Part shown: piece by piece, positions 1 to 7,471 of the stretch
Position numbering within the stretch: position 1 is the stretch's first letter
Layout: every line of letters starts with the position of its first letter
Assembly: GCA_046048875.1 (NCBI GenBank)
Contig: JBJOFG010000003.1
Coordinates: forward strand, 1 to 64,000
Reading direction: 5' to 3'
From: CAIZGX01 sp046048875
GTDB taxonomy: Bacteria > Bacteroidota > Bacteroidia > Flavobacteriales_D > Sanyastnellaceae
Length of the DNA: 64,000 nucleotides
Notes under the pieces: generated by a model
Databases searched by the model: none
Seen by the model: only the letters and a program-made list of their open reading frames with translations
What the model was told of the DNA's origin: nothing
Position numbers and translations under genes: made by a program

Positions 1-168
1 AAGGATTTCCCATTACATAGTAGGAATAAAATCTTCGATTTTCCAATTACATCGTAGGAATAAATCCGAAGGATTTCCCATTACATAGTAGGAATAAAAT
101 CTTCGATTTTCCAATTACGAAGTAATAATGACATAGTTCCCATTACGCATCCCAATAGCTATCGGGAG
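1..168. repeat. Short-hairpin repeat array (AT-rich family)
   Basis: A 50-bp unit at 1-50 recurs without change at 69-118 (period 68). It is built of small perfect hairpins with 3-nt loops: AAAATC-TTC-GATTTT at 28-42 and 96-110, AAATCC-GAA-GGATTT at 62-76 and TTAC-GAA-GTAA at 115-125. These are separated by short linkers such as ccca and ggaata. A degenerate TCCC..ATAGCTAT..GGGA palindrome follows at about 150-168 and is shared with the repeat at 3678-3745. The array lies just beyond the 3' end of the minus-strand lipoprotein gene. The left edge is cut by the window. Confidence 0.8.
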
Positions 169-198
169 GAAAAAAAACAAAGGTTTTCCGATTCCATC

Positions 199-229
199 AA
201 AAAAAATCCCCACAAAAATTGTGAGGATT
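199..229 (-). terminator. Rho-independent terminator of the lipoprotein gene
   Basis: Read on the minus strand, AATCCTCACAA (229-219) pairs with TTGTGGGGATT (215-205) around a TTT loop. This gives 11 pairs including one U-G, followed directly by a run of T (206-199). It begins 22 nt past the stop codon of the minus-strand gene at 252. Confidence 0.8.
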
Positions 230-251
230 TAGGTAGTGAGATTTTCCGACC

Positions 252-914
252 TTAGCTTGGATCACGGGTTAGAGTAATTTCTTTTGGTCCCTTGAGTGTG
301 ATGGTGTTTTTATCTTCTGAAAGTGAAATGTCGAATGTTTCGTTGTTGAAGGAAACTTTTCCATCAGAAAGGGTGAAATTCATTTCATCAGAAGTGATTG
401 AAAAGCGCTTGCGAATTCTCATTTCGTTTTTCTTGTTGAATTTGTATTTGAATTCCTCGTCTCCAATTTTGTTGTCCCAGGATCCGATAAGAAAATCCTC
501 ATTTTTAGCTGGACGGAAAGTTCTTGTTTCGTTTCCATTTTGAATCACAAGTTCGTCATCACTAACTTTTGTAACGGTCCATTTTTCTTCCTTATAATAT
601 TTTTGAGGTTCAGCTGGTGGTTGCGTATTCAATGTGTCTTGGGATTTTTCAATGATGATTTTTTGCAATTCAGCTCTTTCTTTTTCAGAATCTCGAACTT
701 GAATGGTTATCGTCTCATCCTCAATTTTATATTCTAATTCTTCTTTGTCGTTGATAGATTTAATCTTACCGCCTTCAGTAAATTGAATAATCACATCGCC
801 TTTATCCTCAACAGCGTACCACCAATTTCCTTGGATTTTGTCAGCAGTGCTCGAGCAGGATTGAAATACAAAAGTGGCTGCTATAGCCGATAGAAAGAAT
901 AATTTGTTTTTCAT
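252..914 (-). CDS. Hypothetical lipoprotein
   Basis: Predicted envelope lipoprotein of 220 residues, function unknown. The start is placed at the internal ATG at 914, because the protein then opens with a lysine-rich stretch (MKNKLFF), a hydrophobic core and a lipobox ending FQSC near residue 19, a typical signal peptidase II signal. The frame runs open further upstream, but that part has no signal character. The mature part has two W-containing segments, GNWWY near the N-terminus and GSWDNK later. It looks like two copies of a small beta-rich, lipocalin-like 'how much is produced' domain common in Bacteroidota. It is transcribed divergently from the pirin gene and followed by a good terminator. 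The lipoprotein call is solid; the fold is a guess. Confidence 0.75.
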   Translation of the reverse strand: MKNKLFFLSAIAATFVFQSCSSTADKIQGNWWYAVEDKGDVIIQFTEGGKIKSINDKEELEYKIEDETITIQVRDSEKERAELQKIIIEKSQDTLNTQPPAEPQKYYKEEKWTVTKVSDDELVIQNGNETRTFRPAKNEDFLIGSWDNKIGDEEFKYKFNKKNEMRIRKRFSITSDEMNFTLSDGKVSFNNETFDISLSEDKNTITLKGPKEITLTRDPS

Positions 915-1046
915 AATATTTTTTTTTGTAAAACTATATGGCGAATTCAGTTCAAATGATACATAGTTGATACAAATGAATTTCAAGATTGAATTTTTTT
1001 TATGTTGAATTGAGGTTGAATGTACTTTAGCGTAAACTCAAAGAAA

Positions 1047-2048
1047 ATGGACAGAAAGAAATTCATTGTCAGCACGGCGCTCGCATCGGTAGGTGCTTTT
1101 TTTGTTTCGAAGATCAGTGGAAACGATAGCGAGAAGAATGAGAGTGAGAAACAGAAAGAGAATGGGAATGAGGGATTGGGGATGAGAGGAGTGGAAGGCG
1201 TGTTCTCACCGACAAATAGACACATGGTAGGAAATGGATTTAAAGTAATGAACTTTTATCCGAATGGAAAGGGATTTGAAGAGCGCATGTCGCCATTCTT
1301 TTTGTTAGACTTCAATGCTGAAGTGAATTTTCCGCCATCTGAAATCTCACAAGGTGTGGGTGTTCATCCGCACAGAGGAATTGAGACAGTGACTTTTGCC
1401 TACAAAGGAGCCGTTGAACATCACGACAGCAAAGGCAATCATGGTATTATTGGTCCAGGTGACATTCAATGGATGACAGCAGGTGGTGGAGTGCTACACA
1501 AAGAGTATCACGAGCAAACGTTTAACCGATCAGGTGGAGCCTTCGAGATGATTCAGTTGTGGATTAATCTTCCGAAGAAGCATAAGTTTACACCAGCCAA
1601 ATATCAGAGCATTGTTCATACCGATAAACCCAAATTTTCCTTGCCGAACAACGGAGGTGAAGTGCATGTGGTTTCAGGTGAGTTCAAGGGAGTAAACGGA
1701 ATTGCTTCAACCTTTTCACCGATTCATATGTATGACGTTCATTTGAACGAAGGTGGATTTGTAGACTTCGAATTGCCAGCGAATTACAATTCCGGATTGT
1801 TGTTGGTAGATGGCGAGTTGGAAGTGAATGGAACAGCAGTTCCTGAAAATCATTACTTACAATTCAAGAATGAAGCGGGAGCGATTCACATTTCAGCTAA
1901 GAAGAAATCCATCGTTCTTGTCCTTAGCGGCGAACCGCTGAACGAACCATATGTGGCGTATGGTCCTTTCGTTATGAATACCGAACAGGAGATTCGCGAA
2001 GCGATTGAAGATTACAATGCGGGGAAGTTTGGGTTTTTGGCAGATTGA
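1047..2048 (+). CDS. Pirin family protein with N-terminal hydrophobic leader
   Basis: Cupin-type metalloprotein of the pirin family, 333 residues. Pirins bind one Fe(II); some have quercetinase activity, others are regulators, and the substrate here is unknown. The four expected metal ligands are visible: HPHRGIET (His107 and His109) and HKEYHE (His151 and Glu153). The ATG at 1047 was chosen because it begins MDRKKFIVSTALASVGAF, a signal- or anchor-like leader, followed by a charged Glu/Lys/Asn linker before the pirin core at about residue 48. There is no twin arginine, so Tat export is not supported. A leader is unusual, since most pirins are cytosolic. The gene converges with the small coiled-coil gene 4 nt downstream. 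A TACTTTAG box at 1023-1030 may be its -7 element. Confidence 0.85.
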   Translation: MDRKKFIVSTALASVGAFFVSKISGNDSEKNESEKQKENGNEGLGMRGVEGVFSPTNRHMVGNGFKVMNFYPNGKGFEERMSPFFLLDFNAEVNFPPSEISQGVGVHPHRGIETVTFAYKGAVEHHDSKGNHGIIGPGDIQWMTAGGGVLHKEYHEQTFNRSGGAFEMIQLWINLPKKHKFTPAKYQSIVHTDKPKFSLPNNGGEVHVVSGEFKGVNGIASTFSPIHMYDVHLNEGGFVDFELPANYNSGLLLVDGELEVNGTAVPENHYLQFKNEAGAIHISAKKKSIVLVLSGEPLNEPYVAYGPFVMNTEQEIREAIEDYNAGKFGFLAD

Positions 2049-2052
2049 TTTT

Positions 2053-2328
2053 TTAGCTCGCGGAGTTTTTGATTCGTTGAATTTCCTGTTTTAAGCTATC
2101 AATTTCTCGGGCTTGAGAAAGTTTTGTTGATGCGAATTGTTTTTTGAGATATTCAATATGTGTTTGAATTCTCTTTTTGGTGCTTGGATCTTTTTGATTT
2201 CCCTTACTTTTCTTTTCGTGGTCAATTTGACGCTTTAGCCCCTCATTGAAAATACCGTATCGATATTTTTTGTCCGCAATGGTTTCCTTGATTTTTTGAA
2301 TTTGAATTTTTGCTTCAGCTTTTGTCAT
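2053..2328 (-). CDS. Small charged coiled-coil protein, unknown
   Basis: A 91-residue protein, rich in Lys, Gln and Glu, without Cys or Trp and without a signal peptide. It is predicted to be almost entirely helical and coiled-coil (TKAEAKIQIQKIKETIADKK at the N-terminus; a heptad-like LSQAREIDSLKQEIQRIKN at the C-terminus). No family is recognised. It sits divergently from the gene at 2400 with 71 nt between them and converges on the pirin gene. The upstream strand has TATTTTCG about 15 nt before the start as a possible -7 box. It is accepted as real on length, position and lack of a competing frame. Confidence 0.6.
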   Translation of the reverse strand: MTKAEAKIQIQKIKETIADKKYRYGIFNEGLKRQIDHEKKSKGNQKDPSTKKRIQTHIEYLKKQFASTKLSQAREIDSLKQEIQRIKNSAS

Positions 2329-2387
2329 GGGTTGATTTTTTTTTTCGAAAATATTATACTGTTATCTTCGAGTTGATACACAAATGA

Positions 2388-2395
2388 TACATTTG
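2388..2395 (+). promoter_or_regulatory. Consensus -7 promoter box, likely leaderless
   Basis: TACATTTG matches the Bacteroidota -7 consensus TAnnTTTG exactly and ends 4 nt before the ATG at 2400, so transcription would start at or near the start codon. No TTG lies at the usual distance upstream; a TTC at 2367-2369 is the nearest candidate. Confidence 0.55.
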
Positions 2396-2399
2396 CAAA

Positions 2400-3701
2400 A
2401 TGGTAGAAGAATTGAAGTCTCAGATTGAAAAAGTTTTTGGAAAGAAGATTACCTCTCGCGGGGATTGTGAGTTATTATCCGATGACTTACATCGGAAAAT
2501 TGGAGTCGTTATTTCTTACAATACGTTGAGGAGACTCTACGGACTGGCCGAGTATCGGCAACCACGAACAAGCACCTTGAATCATTTGTCTAATTACATT
2601 GGATATAAGTCTTACCAAGATTTTACGCAGCGGTTTGCCGAGGTTGATTCTTGGCCGGCGTGGGAAAGGCTTTATGTGGTAATCGCAAAGAGTGAAATAG
2701 AGCAGATAATTCAAGAACTCCGTTACAGGCAGCTGAACAAACTTCAATTCGCAATTTCCTTCACCGTCGTAACAAGGGAGTTATTACTTCGAAGAAGAAT
2801 GGATTTACTTGTGCAGTTGTTCCGGAGTCCATTTTTCCAATTTTCAGAAATGCCCTACGACGATGTCGCGCAAATAGGTGTTCTCACAGGATTGATCTTT
2901 CGAACTTACTCGAATGATGAAGATGAGAAAGTACTTTTAAATGAACCCAATTTTCGAGATTTGATTCTGAAGATATATGTTGACTATTCTCGATTAAATG
3001 AACGTTATGGTTTGTGGATACATTGGTTAAAAGATTTCGAAGGCCTCGATCTAGAGACAAAGACTTTCATCAGATGCATTTCTATTTGGAAAGATTTTTT
3101 ATCGATGAAGAAGTTTAACTTGAAAAGTATTTCATCATTGCCAGATTTAAATTTAGATCAACACCCCATTTTATATGGAAGATTGTTTGGTCTGAAGTTA
3201 ATGGCTGCGAGCACGCCTCAATTAAAAAGCGCGCTTGTTCGAAAAATGAAATCTAGGATTTCAAGTTCAATTAGTTCACGAATAGAATTGCTGCATGAGC
3301 CCGCTGTTCAAGCCTTAGTAACTCGAAATAAGCAATTGGTACATTTTGTACACGAGCAATTACAGTTGATTACCGAGATTTATAGTTGGTATAATATTTC
3401 TCAAATATCTGTTTTGAATGTATTTCATGTTTCGGTTCTCATTGCAAAAAAAGAGTACGCAAAGGCCCTTTCAATCCTAGAGAATATTCCATTAGGACAT
3501 ATTCGACACGGATACAGGGATTTTATGGATCTCTATATTTCATTCTTTAAATACAAAATTGCAATTCATTTGAATCGCGAGAGTGAGACTCTACTTAATG
3601 ACTTCCAATTAAAGAGGGAATCTTTGACTTATAAGATTTTTAACGATGAGTATTTTCATTCCTACTTTGTAATTCCTATTTCCCATTACGCATCCCCATA
3701 G
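2400..3701 (+). CDS. Putative DNA-binding protein of a Bacteroidota-specific family
   Basis: A 433-residue protein of unknown function. The first 80 residues look like a helix-turn-helix-type module: an ITSRGDCELLSDDL helix, then ISYNTLRRLYGL and a STLNHLSNYIGY helix. From memory this N-terminus recurs in several paralogues in flavobacterial genomes. The rest is helical and resembles a TPR/solenoid without clear repeats. No signal peptide. The last six residues and the stop codon (SHYASP-stop) are encoded by the intergenic repeat beginning at about 3678, so the original C-terminus may have been altered by repeat insertion. A perfect -7 box lies 4 nt before the ATG. A regulatory role is inferred only. 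Confidence 0.65.
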   Translation: MVEELKSQIEKVFGKKITSRGDCELLSDDLHRKIGVVISYNTLRRLYGLAEYRQPRTSTLNHLSNYIGYKSYQDFTQRFAEVDSWPAWERLYVVIAKSEIEQIIQELRYRQLNKLQFAISFTVVTRELLLRRRMDLLVQLFRSPFFQFSEMPYDDVAQIGVLTGLIFRTYSNDEDEKVLLNEPNFRDLILKIYVDYSRLNERYGLWIHWLKDFEGLDLETKTFIRCISIWKDFLSMKKFNLKSISSLPDLNLDQHPILYGRLFGLKLMAASTPQLKSALVRKMKSRISSSISSRIELLHEPAVQALVTRNKQLVHFVHEQLQLITEIYSWYNISQISVLNVFHVSVLIAKKEYAKALSILENIPLGHIRHGYRDFMDLYISFFKYKIAIHLNRESETLLNDFQLKRESLTYKIFNDEYFHSYFVIPISHYASP

Positions 3702-3745
3702 CTATCGGGAGGAATAAACCCGAAGGCTTTTCCATTACGAAGTTC
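3678..3745. repeat. Intergenic repeat, same family as 1-168
   Basis: The stretch shares ttcccattacgcatccc, the ATAGCTATCGGGAGG palindrome half and the TTACGAAGT hairpin half with the first 170 bases of the window. It also has a degenerate CCC-GAA-GG element. It supplies the stop codons of both flanking convergent genes: TAG at 3699-3701 on the plus strand and TAA (3737-3735) on the minus strand. Confidence 0.7.
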
Positions 3746-3974
3746 TCTCATATAGTCCTTTCGCCTTTGTAATAATGTATCGGTTGAGTCCTTTACCTGC
3801 TTTAGCAAGTTCGATCATTTTGTTGACTTTAGATTCAGTGGCAGATTTGTAACTGTATATTTTAGGCTGATTTAACCCACCAAACCAAATTTTTATAAAA
3901 GTGTCTCCAATAGCGTAATGGGTAATTGTTGAATGCAATTCTTCATTAGCGTATTTTGTTTTGATTTCATCCAT
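3735..3974 (-). CDS. Small conserved-type protein, KTSC-like
   Basis: A 79-residue soluble protein. The segment IYSYKSATESKVNKMIE followed by AGKGLNRYI resembles the KTSC domain (a small fold with a conserved Lys-Thr-Ser-Cys pattern), here without the Cys, so the match is weak. The last residues (TS-stop) fall in the intergenic repeat's TTACGAAGT hairpin. It converges with the gene ending at 3701. Function unknown. Confidence 0.5.
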   Translation of the reverse strand: MDEIKTKYANEELHSTITHYAIGDTFIKIWFGGLNQPKIYSYKSATESKVNKMIELAKAGKGLNRYIITKAKGLYERTS

Positions 3975-4059
3975 TTCGCGAAAGTAGAAATGAGAATTTT
4001 AGACATTAATTAAAAGTACAAATTGAATAGTTTGAATAGCTTGATCAAAAAATCGTGAC

Positions 4060-5358
4060 TTATAACTCAAATTTAAATGAGCTTCCAGATCCATCTTTAG
4101 AGCTTATCTCTAATTGAGATTCATGACGCCTCAAAAATTCCTGAACCAACTGAAGTCCAAAGCCGTTGCCCTTTTCTCTGTTTGTTCCGTAGGTGGTAAA
4201 TGAAATGCCATCTTGCAATTTTTGCAATTGCTCTGCAGTCATCCCCTTCCCGAAATCTTGCACTTCGAATGAGCGTTTATTTCCATTTGATGAACTGCGA
4301 ACGATGATTTTACTTTCAGGATTCGAGAATTTTACGGCGTTTGAAATTAAATTTCGAAGCGCAGTTTCAATCATGTTTTTATCGCAAAACACCGTATCTG
4401 TGTCGCTATATTCGAATTGAACATCTAGAAATATGTTTTTCGATTCAGCAAGAAGTTGTCCCCAGTCGCTGACGTAATTGGAGAAGTGTTGAACAGAAAT
4501 GGACTCTCGATTACACTGTAGATTTCCGGTTTGAGATCGCGACCACTCGAGTAATTGATCCGTCATGGCCATAACTTGTGTGGCTTTATTTTTAAGAGCA
4601 TGAAGCAATTCGAGTTTAGTCTCTTCATCCATATCACCTTTTGTGCAAACATCAACGGTCATGCTAACAGCAGCCATTGGAGATCGTAAGTCATGCGCTA
4701 TTACCGACATGAGTTTGTCTCTTGAATAAAGGGCCGAAATAAGTTCCTTGTTTTTCGATTCAATGACATTCGTGTTTTCTAGAAGCTGCCTTTGAACACT
4801 ATCCATGGCGCGAATCATGAATATGAGAATAATAATACAACAAACGGTCACCCCAATAACATTGGCAAAACGGTCGATAGCAAGGTGGTTCGGGTCTAGG
4901 TTCTTAGGATCTGAGGGGAGAGGAATTGTTGTAAGAATAATTAAAACAGCAAAAATGATCAGAATTAGCACATAACCAGTGTACTTCTGTTTACCCTGAA
5001 AAGCAATCAAAGCCGAGATGACAATGGGGAAGAAATACATAAAGGTTAATGTTTCAGCTCCAGACAAAATGCTAATTGCGGAAATCATAGCAATGATTTG
5101 CAAACCGTTGAACACTTTGGACAAGTATAAATATCCTGCTCTATACATCAAATATGCAATGCCGGCGCATGGAACACTGAGTAGGGAAACCCATCCTTGA
5201 AGATAGTCTTCCAATCCGAAACTAACTAAAGCGAAGGTTGTCGAAAATATTGCAACGGTTAGTAGCAACCAGCGGTGCATTTCACGGGCATGTTCTTCGA
5301 GAAGGTTCACAGACTTCAAAATAACTTTGTTATCTGCAAAAGTGTTTTTACTTGACAT
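4060..5358 (-). CDS. Membrane sensor histidine kinase
   Basis: Sensor kinase of a two-component system, 432 residues. About six transmembrane helices occupy residues 31-185, without a periplasmic loop large enough for a sensor domain, so the membrane bundle itself probably senses. A short coiled linker leads to the HisKA box AHDLRSPMAAVSM with the phospho-accepting His222. The HATPase domain follows with NLISNAVKFSN (N box), DFGKGM (G1) and GNGFGLQLV (G2). No receiver domain is fused and no response regulator lies nearby, so its partner is elsewhere. The ATG at 5358 is preferred over a GTG at 5409 because AGGA lies at a sensible distance and the extra 17 residues add nothing. It is divergent from the binding-protein gene at 5507, a possible ligand-sensing partner (inference). 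Confidence 0.9.
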   Translation of the reverse strand: MSSKNTFADNKVILKSVNLLEEHAREMHRWLLLTVAIFSTTFALVSFGLEDYLQGWVSLLSVPCAGIAYLMYRAGYLYLSKVFNGLQIIAMISAISILSGAETLTFMYFFPIVISALIAFQGKQKYTGYVLILIIFAVLIILTTIPLPSDPKNLDPNHLAIDRFANVIGVTVCCIIILIFMIRAMDSVQRQLLENTNVIESKNKELISALYSRDKLMSVIAHDLRSPMAAVSMTVDVCTKGDMDEETKLELLHALKNKATQVMAMTDQLLEWSRSQTGNLQCNRESISVQHFSNYVSDWGQLLAESKNIFLDVQFEYSDTDTVFCDKNMIETALRNLISNAVKFSNPESKIIVRSSSNGNKRSFEVQDFGKGMTAEQLQKLQDGISFTTYGTNREKGNGFGLQLVQEFLRRHESQLEISSKDGSGSSFKFEL

Positions 5359-5483
5359 TTGATTTCCTTTTTGCAAAAATAGTTCGAAGAGCCAGTCGAT
5401 TGTATTCACTTAGAGGAAAGGAGTAAATTCAGTGAAGAAAGGAATATAAAGGATGAGAAAAGGTTAGAGACGAAATTGAGCAT

Positions 5484-5491
5484 TATGTTTG
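5484..5491 (+). promoter_or_regulatory. -7 promoter box of the binding-protein gene
   Basis: TATGTTTG matches TAnnTTTG exactly, 15 nt before the ATG at 5507. No clear TTG is seen at 19-23 nt upstream. Confidence 0.5.
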
Positions 5492-5506
5492 CAAAAAAAA
5501 AGTATC

Positions 5507-6727
5507 ATGTCATCATTGAAATCCTGGTCAGCACTTATTTTGGTTTTATCGTTAACGCTTTTCGGTTGTAAGAAAGACCACGAGCACGAAGAACCGTGTA
5601 ATCGTCAAACCATAAAGGTGGCGGCACTGCTATCTAAAACAGGAGAGTGGTCAAATTTGGGAATTACTTCTGAGGCGGCTTTGCAAATTGGTGTAGACGA
5701 AATCAATCATGATTTTGAGAACAGAGGATTGCCGTATCGATTCGAATTGAGTGTTTTTGATACGCAACTGATTCCGAGCGTAGCGCTGGACAAAATGAAT
5801 TACCTCGCATCGAATGGTTTTCGTTTAGTTATTGGACCTCAATCAAGTTCAGAGATGGCTGCGGTGAAGTCAATCGCAGATAGTCTAGGTATATTGGTCG
5901 TGAGTCAAGGTAGTACAGCCAGTTCTTTATCCATCGCAAGCGATGCGCTATTCCGCTATGTTCCGGGCGATCAGATTGAAGGTGCAGCTATGGCGAACAC
6001 CATGATTACCGCAGGAAAGCAGGCGCTTGTGACTTTAGCGAGAAATGATGTTGGAAATGTTGGACTTCAAAATTCATTGAACACGCACTTTTCTGACTTG
6101 GGTGGAACCGTTGTTTCTGCAGGGACATACGAACCACTGATAACCGATTATAGCGTGGCATTGGCTGATGTGAAAAATCAAATCATTCAATTCTCTTCCA
6201 CATACAGCAACAATCAAATTGCGGTTTATCTGGCTTCTTTCGACGAGGCGGTGGCCTTATTTAATCAAGCTTCTGGAGATCCCGTTTTGTCAAGCGTTAT
6301 GTGGTACGGTGGCGATGGATTCATAAAGAACCAAGCGTTGTTGAGCGATCCAGCTGCTGCGCAATTTGCTATGGCAACATCTTTCTTCAGTCCGGAATTT
6401 GGATTGCCATCTTCAGCACAGAATATTTGGGGCCCCATTATGACAAACGTATTTAATGCATGCGGACAAGAAGCTGATGCATTTACATTAAGTGCTTACG
6501 ATGCCTTGAAGGTTATGGCTAGAGTCGTAGAGGAAAACGAAGGGGTTCCTGCAACGGGTGCATCATTGTTCGAATCATTCATGACAATGTCAAACACGCA
6601 CACAGGTGCCACGGGCGCAATTATGCTCAATGAAAACGGAGATCGTGCGAATGGTTCGTTCAATTATTGGGGATTGGCTTTCGCAAATGGAGTTTATAGC
6701 TGGAGCTTGGTTGGGCAGTCGGAGTAA
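5507..6727 (+). CDS. Type I periplasmic-binding lipoprotein (branched-chain amino-acid receptor fold)
   Basis: A 406-residue lipoprotein with a signal ending LTLFGC and a mature part of the ABC substrate-binding / receptor family ANF ligand-binding fold: IKVAALLSKTGEWSNLG at the N-terminus, then VIGPQSSSEM and VVSQGST, and YDALKVMARV near the C-terminus. In Proteobacteria this fold feeds Liv-type ABC transporters with amino acids or amides. No permease or ATPase gene is adjacent, so it is either an orphan binding protein or a sensory receptor. The start is the ATG at 5507; a TTG six codons upstream overlaps the -7 box and is rejected. It converges with the methyltransferase gene 2 nt away. 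Confidence 0.88.
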   Translation: MSSLKSWSALILVLSLTLFGCKKDHEHEEPCNRQTIKVAALLSKTGEWSNLGITSEAALQIGVDEINHDFENRGLPYRFELSVFDTQLIPSVALDKMNYLASNGFRLVIGPQSSSEMAAVKSIADSLGILVVSQGSTASSLSIASDALFRYVPGDQIEGAAMANTMITAGKQALVTLARNDVGNVGLQNSLNTHFSDLGGTVVSAGTYEPLITDYSVALADVKNQIIQFSSTYSNNQIAVYLASFDEAVALFNQASGDPVLSSVMWYGGDGFIKNQALLSDPAAAQFAMATSFFSPEFGLPSSAQNIWGPIMTNVFNACGQEADAFTLSAYDALKVMARVVEENEGVPATGASLFESFMTMSNTHTGATGAIMLNENGDRANGSFNYWGLAFANGVYSWSLVGQSE

Positions 6728-6729
6728 CT

Positions 6730-7344
6730 CTAATTTTTCTTGAACGTGCAAAAAATAAAGTGTTGAATATTTCCAGATGGAGTTTTATGATTTTCAAATT
6801 CACAATGAATTGAGGCGAAACCATATTCGTTGAATAGGTTTTTCATCGATTGTTCATTGTATTGCTTTATCTCAAGGCCGCTGCATTTAATAGGACCTTG
6901 CGTTGAGAAAGTCCCTATAATCAGATTTCCACAAACCCATTTTTTTACGAGTTGAAGATAAGTTTTAATGTCCTTGTTTTCAGTTTGAAAATGAAAAGCC
7001 GCGCGATCATGCCAGATAACATATTGCTGTTTGGGCTGAAATTCAAGGATATCTGAAACAATCCATTTAACCAGTTTAGCTTTTTCCCCCAATCTTTTTT
7101 TTGCACGGTTTATTGCAGCTTCTGAAATGTCTAAAACAGAAATGTTGGTATATCCTGCTGCCAATAAAAAATCAACCAATTTGCTATCACCACCGCCAAT
7201 ATCAATGATTGCATCGTCTTTCGATGCATGCGTTTCATGAATGAGTCGCAAAGAAATTTCAGGTTTGTCTTGTGTCCAACTGACTTCGTGGGGTTGTTTA
7301 TTCTCGTATATATGCTCCCAGTGTGCTTTTAATTCCTGATTCAT
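6730..7344 (-). CDS. Class I SAM-dependent methyltransferase
   Basis: A 204-residue cytosolic methyltransferase with a Rossmann fold. Motif I is DAIIDIGGGDSKLVDFLL and binds S-adenosylmethionine; VLDISEAAI is motif II, and the WHDRAAFHFQ region follows strand 4. The N-terminus HWEHIYENKQPHEVSWTQ is typical of a small-molecule methyltransferase group found widely in bacteria, whose substrate is unknown. The internal ATG at 7344 is chosen because family members begin a few residues before HWE; the 16 codons upstream look non-coding. A repeat hairpin lies further upstream. Confidence 0.85.
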   Translation of the reverse strand: MNQELKAHWEHIYENKQPHEVSWTQDKPEISLRLIHETHASKDDAIIDIGGGDSKLVDFLLAAGYTNISVLDISEAAINRAKKRLGEKAKLVKWIVSDILEFQPKQQYVIWHDRAAFHFQTENKDIKTYLQLVKKWVCGNLIIGTFSTQGPIKCSGLEIKQYNEQSMKNLFNEYGFASIHCEFENHKTPSGNIQHFIFCTFKKN

Positions 7345-7423
7345 TGTGCGAAGGAATAAAAGCTTGGAGAATTCGCAAGTGATTAGAGTCACGGAAGAAA
7401 AAGTAAGAATAGAGAAGGGATAG

Positions 7424-7463
7424 GGTCGAAATATCTTTCGACCTAAGGACGAATGTCTTTGAC
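7424..7463. repeat. Hairpin repeat (GGTCGAAA stem plus small hairpin)
   Basis: A perfect inverted repeat GGTCGAAA-TATC-TTTCGACC occupies 7424-7443 and recurs identically at 56778-56797. It is followed by gaat and a small hairpin GTC-TTT-GAC (7455-7463), the same design as the GAAT-spaced arrays elsewhere. It lies just past the stop of the minus-strand gene at 7472 and may act as its 3' end. Confidence 0.7.
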
Positions 7464-7471
7464 GAGATCTT

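Noticed and set aside
1047..1120. Tat signal peptide on the pirin protein
   Set aside because: The leader has Arg-Lys-Lys but no RR-x-F-L-K type motif.
5407..5409. GTG start for the histidine kinase
   Set aside because: Adds 17 residues without family support; the ATG at 5358 has AGGA upstream.
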